Shown here: piece by piece, positions 4,614 to 6,362 of the stretch
Layout: each line of letters opens with the position of its first letter
Position numbering within the stretch: the stretch's first letter is position 1
NCBI GenBank assembly: GCA_937982385.1
Contig: CALJMC010000023.1
Location: 1-6,362, forward strand
From: an uncultured Rickettsiales bacterium
GTDB taxonomy: Bacteria > Pseudomonadota > Alphaproteobacteria > Rickettsiales > UBA998
DNA length: 6,362 bases
Reading direction: 5' to 3'
Translations under genes and position numbers: made by a program
Notes under the pieces: generated by a model
What the model was told of the DNA's origin: nothing
Database searches by the model: none
What the model saw: the letters and a program-made list of their open reading frames with translations, nothing else

Positions 4614-6362
4614 TTATTCCTCTGCTGTAATTTTCGTTATGACTGCACCTTCAAATGCACTCAAAATCGGTGCAATCTCAGGCGATTGTTTCACTTTTTC
4701 AATGGCCGCCTCTTTCGCTGCTTTGCGGTCTTGCGCGAGAGTCGTCACGCCCTCAGCATCAACAAACTCAAATACCCACGGCTTGTCCGTCGCATTACGG
4801 AGCTTATTAGTAATGTCACGCAACACCTCTTGCGGAAAATCTTTTACCTTTTTCGCCGTAATTTTACCCTGCTCAAAAGCCACGGGCGCAAGATTCACCT
4901 CAAGCGCATGCTTCATAAGCATTTCTTTTTCATCCACAAAATACTGTACAACTTCTAAATAGCTATTCAATTCAATCGCAGGGTTATGCGCTGCTAATGT
5001 CAAATGAGAGGCTTGCGCAACTGGCTCAGACTGTGCTTGTGGAGCCACTTGCTGCATAGGTTGCGCAGCCACTTCAGCTGCCGCACTTGGAGCAGATGAA
5101 CGCATTCCACCACCGCCACCGCTCGGGGGCGGTGGAGCAGAAGGAGTCGCTTCAACACCCTGCTCTTTAATTTGTTTAATAAGCTGCTCAGGTGACGGTA
5201 AATCAGCCATATGACACAAACGAATCACCACCATTTCAGCTGCCATCAATGGATCTGGCGCACGTTTTGCCTCGTCCAATCCTTTCAGCAACATTTGCCA
5301 TGCCCGCGTCAAATTCGGCACAGACAACAATTCCGACAATTTCCTAGCATATTCACGCTCTGTCTGCGAATAGGACGGTCCCAAATCATCCTTCGGGTCG
5401 AGTTTTAGACGCGTGATAAGATGCGTAATCGCCATCATATCTTGCAACAGCAAAATCACATCCGAACCATTGCTATATTGATGATTGAGCGCGTCCAGTG
5501 CCGCTGGCACCTTGCCTTCAAACATCGCTTCCATCATCTCGAATACACGGGTTTTATCCGCTAGCCCAAGCATCCCACGAATCGCTTCGGTGGTCACAGG
5601 AATCGCTTTGCCCTCTTCATCATAGCTATGCGAAATCGCGCGGTCAATCAGTGACAAACCATCACGTACAGAACCTTCCGCTGCCATCGCAATCAGGCGC
5701 AAGCCCTCTTCTTCGGCCGTCACAGATTCTTTTTCGCATATATTATCCAAATGCACAGCCAGCATATCCACGTCCAAACGCTTCAAATCAAAACGCTGGC
5801 AACGCGACAGAATCGTCACAGGGATTTTGCGTGTTTCCGTGGTTGCAAACACAAATTTCACATGCGGTGGCGGCTCTTCCAGCGTTTTCAACAGCGCGTT
5901 AAACGCACTGGTCGAGAGCATATGCACCTCATCGATGATATATATTTTATAGCGCGCTTGGGTCGGGGCATAATGCACCGTCTCAATCAAATCACGAATA
6001 TCACCCACACCTGTACGCGATGCCGCATCCATTTCCATCACATCTGGGTGGCGATCTTCCGAAATTTGCAAACAATTCGGGCATACCCCGCATGGGCTCG
6101 TCGTAGCCCCACCATTACCGTCTTCACCAATGCAATTAAGTGCTTTAGCAATAATACGTGCAGTGGTGGTTTTCCCGATACCACGAATCCCAGTTAGCAA
6201 ATAAGCATGCGCCAAACGCCCACTCTTAATCGCGTTGCTCAGCGTACGCACCAACACATCTTGGCCGACCAAATCATCAAAGGTCTGCGGACGATATTTA
6301 CGAGCTAAAACACGATATTCTTGAGTCATTCTGTCTTTCTTTATCTTTGGCTTCAAAGCCAT
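4614..6362 (-). CDS. dnaX: DNA polymerase III subunit gamma/tau (DnaX)
   Basis: The clamp-loader ATPase of the replicative polymerase; the tau form also ties polymerase cores together. From the ATG at the window edge it is 582 residues. It shows Walker A GIRGIGKT (58-65), the clamp-loader zinc module (C77, C91, C94, C97), Walker B IYIIDEVH (140-147), sensor 1 FATTETRK (172-179) and the SRC arginine finger (R187). A lid and collar region run to about 400, then a Pro/Gly/Ala/Gln-rich linker (about 400-455) and a C-terminal tau-type domain ending in AEE. The family usually begins MTQEYRVLARKYRPQ, which here is Met12 (ATG at 6327-6329), so the true start may be 6329. Both starts have only weak purine-rich leaders, and sequence beyond 6362 is not visible. 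The length matches full tau, and I see no slippery A-run for a programmed gamma frameshift. ybaB follows after 4 nt. Confidence 0.96.
   Translation of the reverse strand: MALKPKIKKDRMTQEYRVLARKYRPQTFDDLVGQDVLVRTLSNAIKSGRLAHAYLLTGIRGIGKTTTARIIAKALNCIGEDGNGGATTSPCGVCPNCLQISEDRHPDVMEMDAASRTGVGDIRDLIETVHYAPTQARYKIYIIDEVHMLSTSAFNALLKTLEEPPPHVKFVFATTETRKIPVTILSRCQRFDLKRLDVDMLAVHLDNICEKESVTAEEEGLRLIAMAAEGSVRDGLSLIDRAISHSYDEEGKAIPVTTEAIRGMLGLADKTRVFEMMEAMFEGKVPAALDALNHQYSNGSDVILLLQDMMAITHLITRLKLDPKDDLGPSYSQTEREYARKLSELLSVPNLTRAWQMLLKGLDEAKRAPDPLMAAEMVVIRLCHMADLPSPEQLIKQIKEQGVEATPSAPPPPSGGGGGMRSSAPSAAAEVAAQPMQQVAPQAQSEPVAQASHLTLAAHNPAIELNSYLEVVQYFVDEKEMLMKHALEVNLAPVAFEQGKITAKKVKDFPQEVLRDITNKLRNATDKPWVFEFVDAEGVTTLAQDRKAAKEAAIEKVKQSPEIAPILSAFEGAVITKITAEE

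Noticed and set aside
5101..5150. Strong G+C-rich hairpin in dnaX (CCACCGC/GCGGTGG), possibly a programmed frameshift signal for a gamma form
   Set aside because: No slippery A AAA AAG-like heptamer lies just upstream. The hairpin falls in the Pro/Gly linker, where repeated CCN and GGN codons create such pairing by themselves.

Overview
The window looks like chromosomal DNA of an alphaproteobacterium of moderate G+C content (mid-40s percent by eye, not counted). The NfuA protein opens with the MFIQTE.TPNP..LKFLPGR signature typical of alphaproteobacterial and mitochondrial Nfu proteins. The dnaX-ybaB-recR order is a common bacterial core arrangement. I cannot name a genus.

Layout. (1) 1-151: A+T-rich spacer with no gene I can support. 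(2) 152-706, minus: nfuA, an iron-sulfur cluster carrier, with a candidate promoter at 788-816. (3) 838-2377, minus: two envelope genes that look copper or metal related. They are a small DUF2946-like protein with an MNMMEHCPIC motif and a His-rich, signal-peptide-bearing outer-membrane beta-barrel. Each has TGACAA/TTGTCA-like half-sites upstream, and the barrel gene ends in a hairpin terminator. (4) 2482-3547, plus: two small genes of unknown function. Aligned by eye they are diverged tandem paralogues, and the second overlaps the end of recR tail to tail by 23 bp. (5) 3525-6362, minus: recR, ybaB and dnaX. The ybaB ribosome-binding site lies inside the end of dnaX. ybaB and recR are separated by a 179-bp spacer with a REP-like palindrome, a hairpin-rich element bounded by GCAAT repeats, and a TTAGGGG cluster directly before recR.

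How the genes work together. dnaX (clamp-loader tau subunit), ybaB (nucleoid-associated protein) and recR (RecFOR recombination mediator) form a DNA replication and repair group. nfuA serves Fe-S protein maturation, and the DUF2946/barrel pair is probably an envelope metal-handling module. The least explained part is the plus-strand paralogue pair, which sits between the metal genes and the repair operon and matches no family I recognise.
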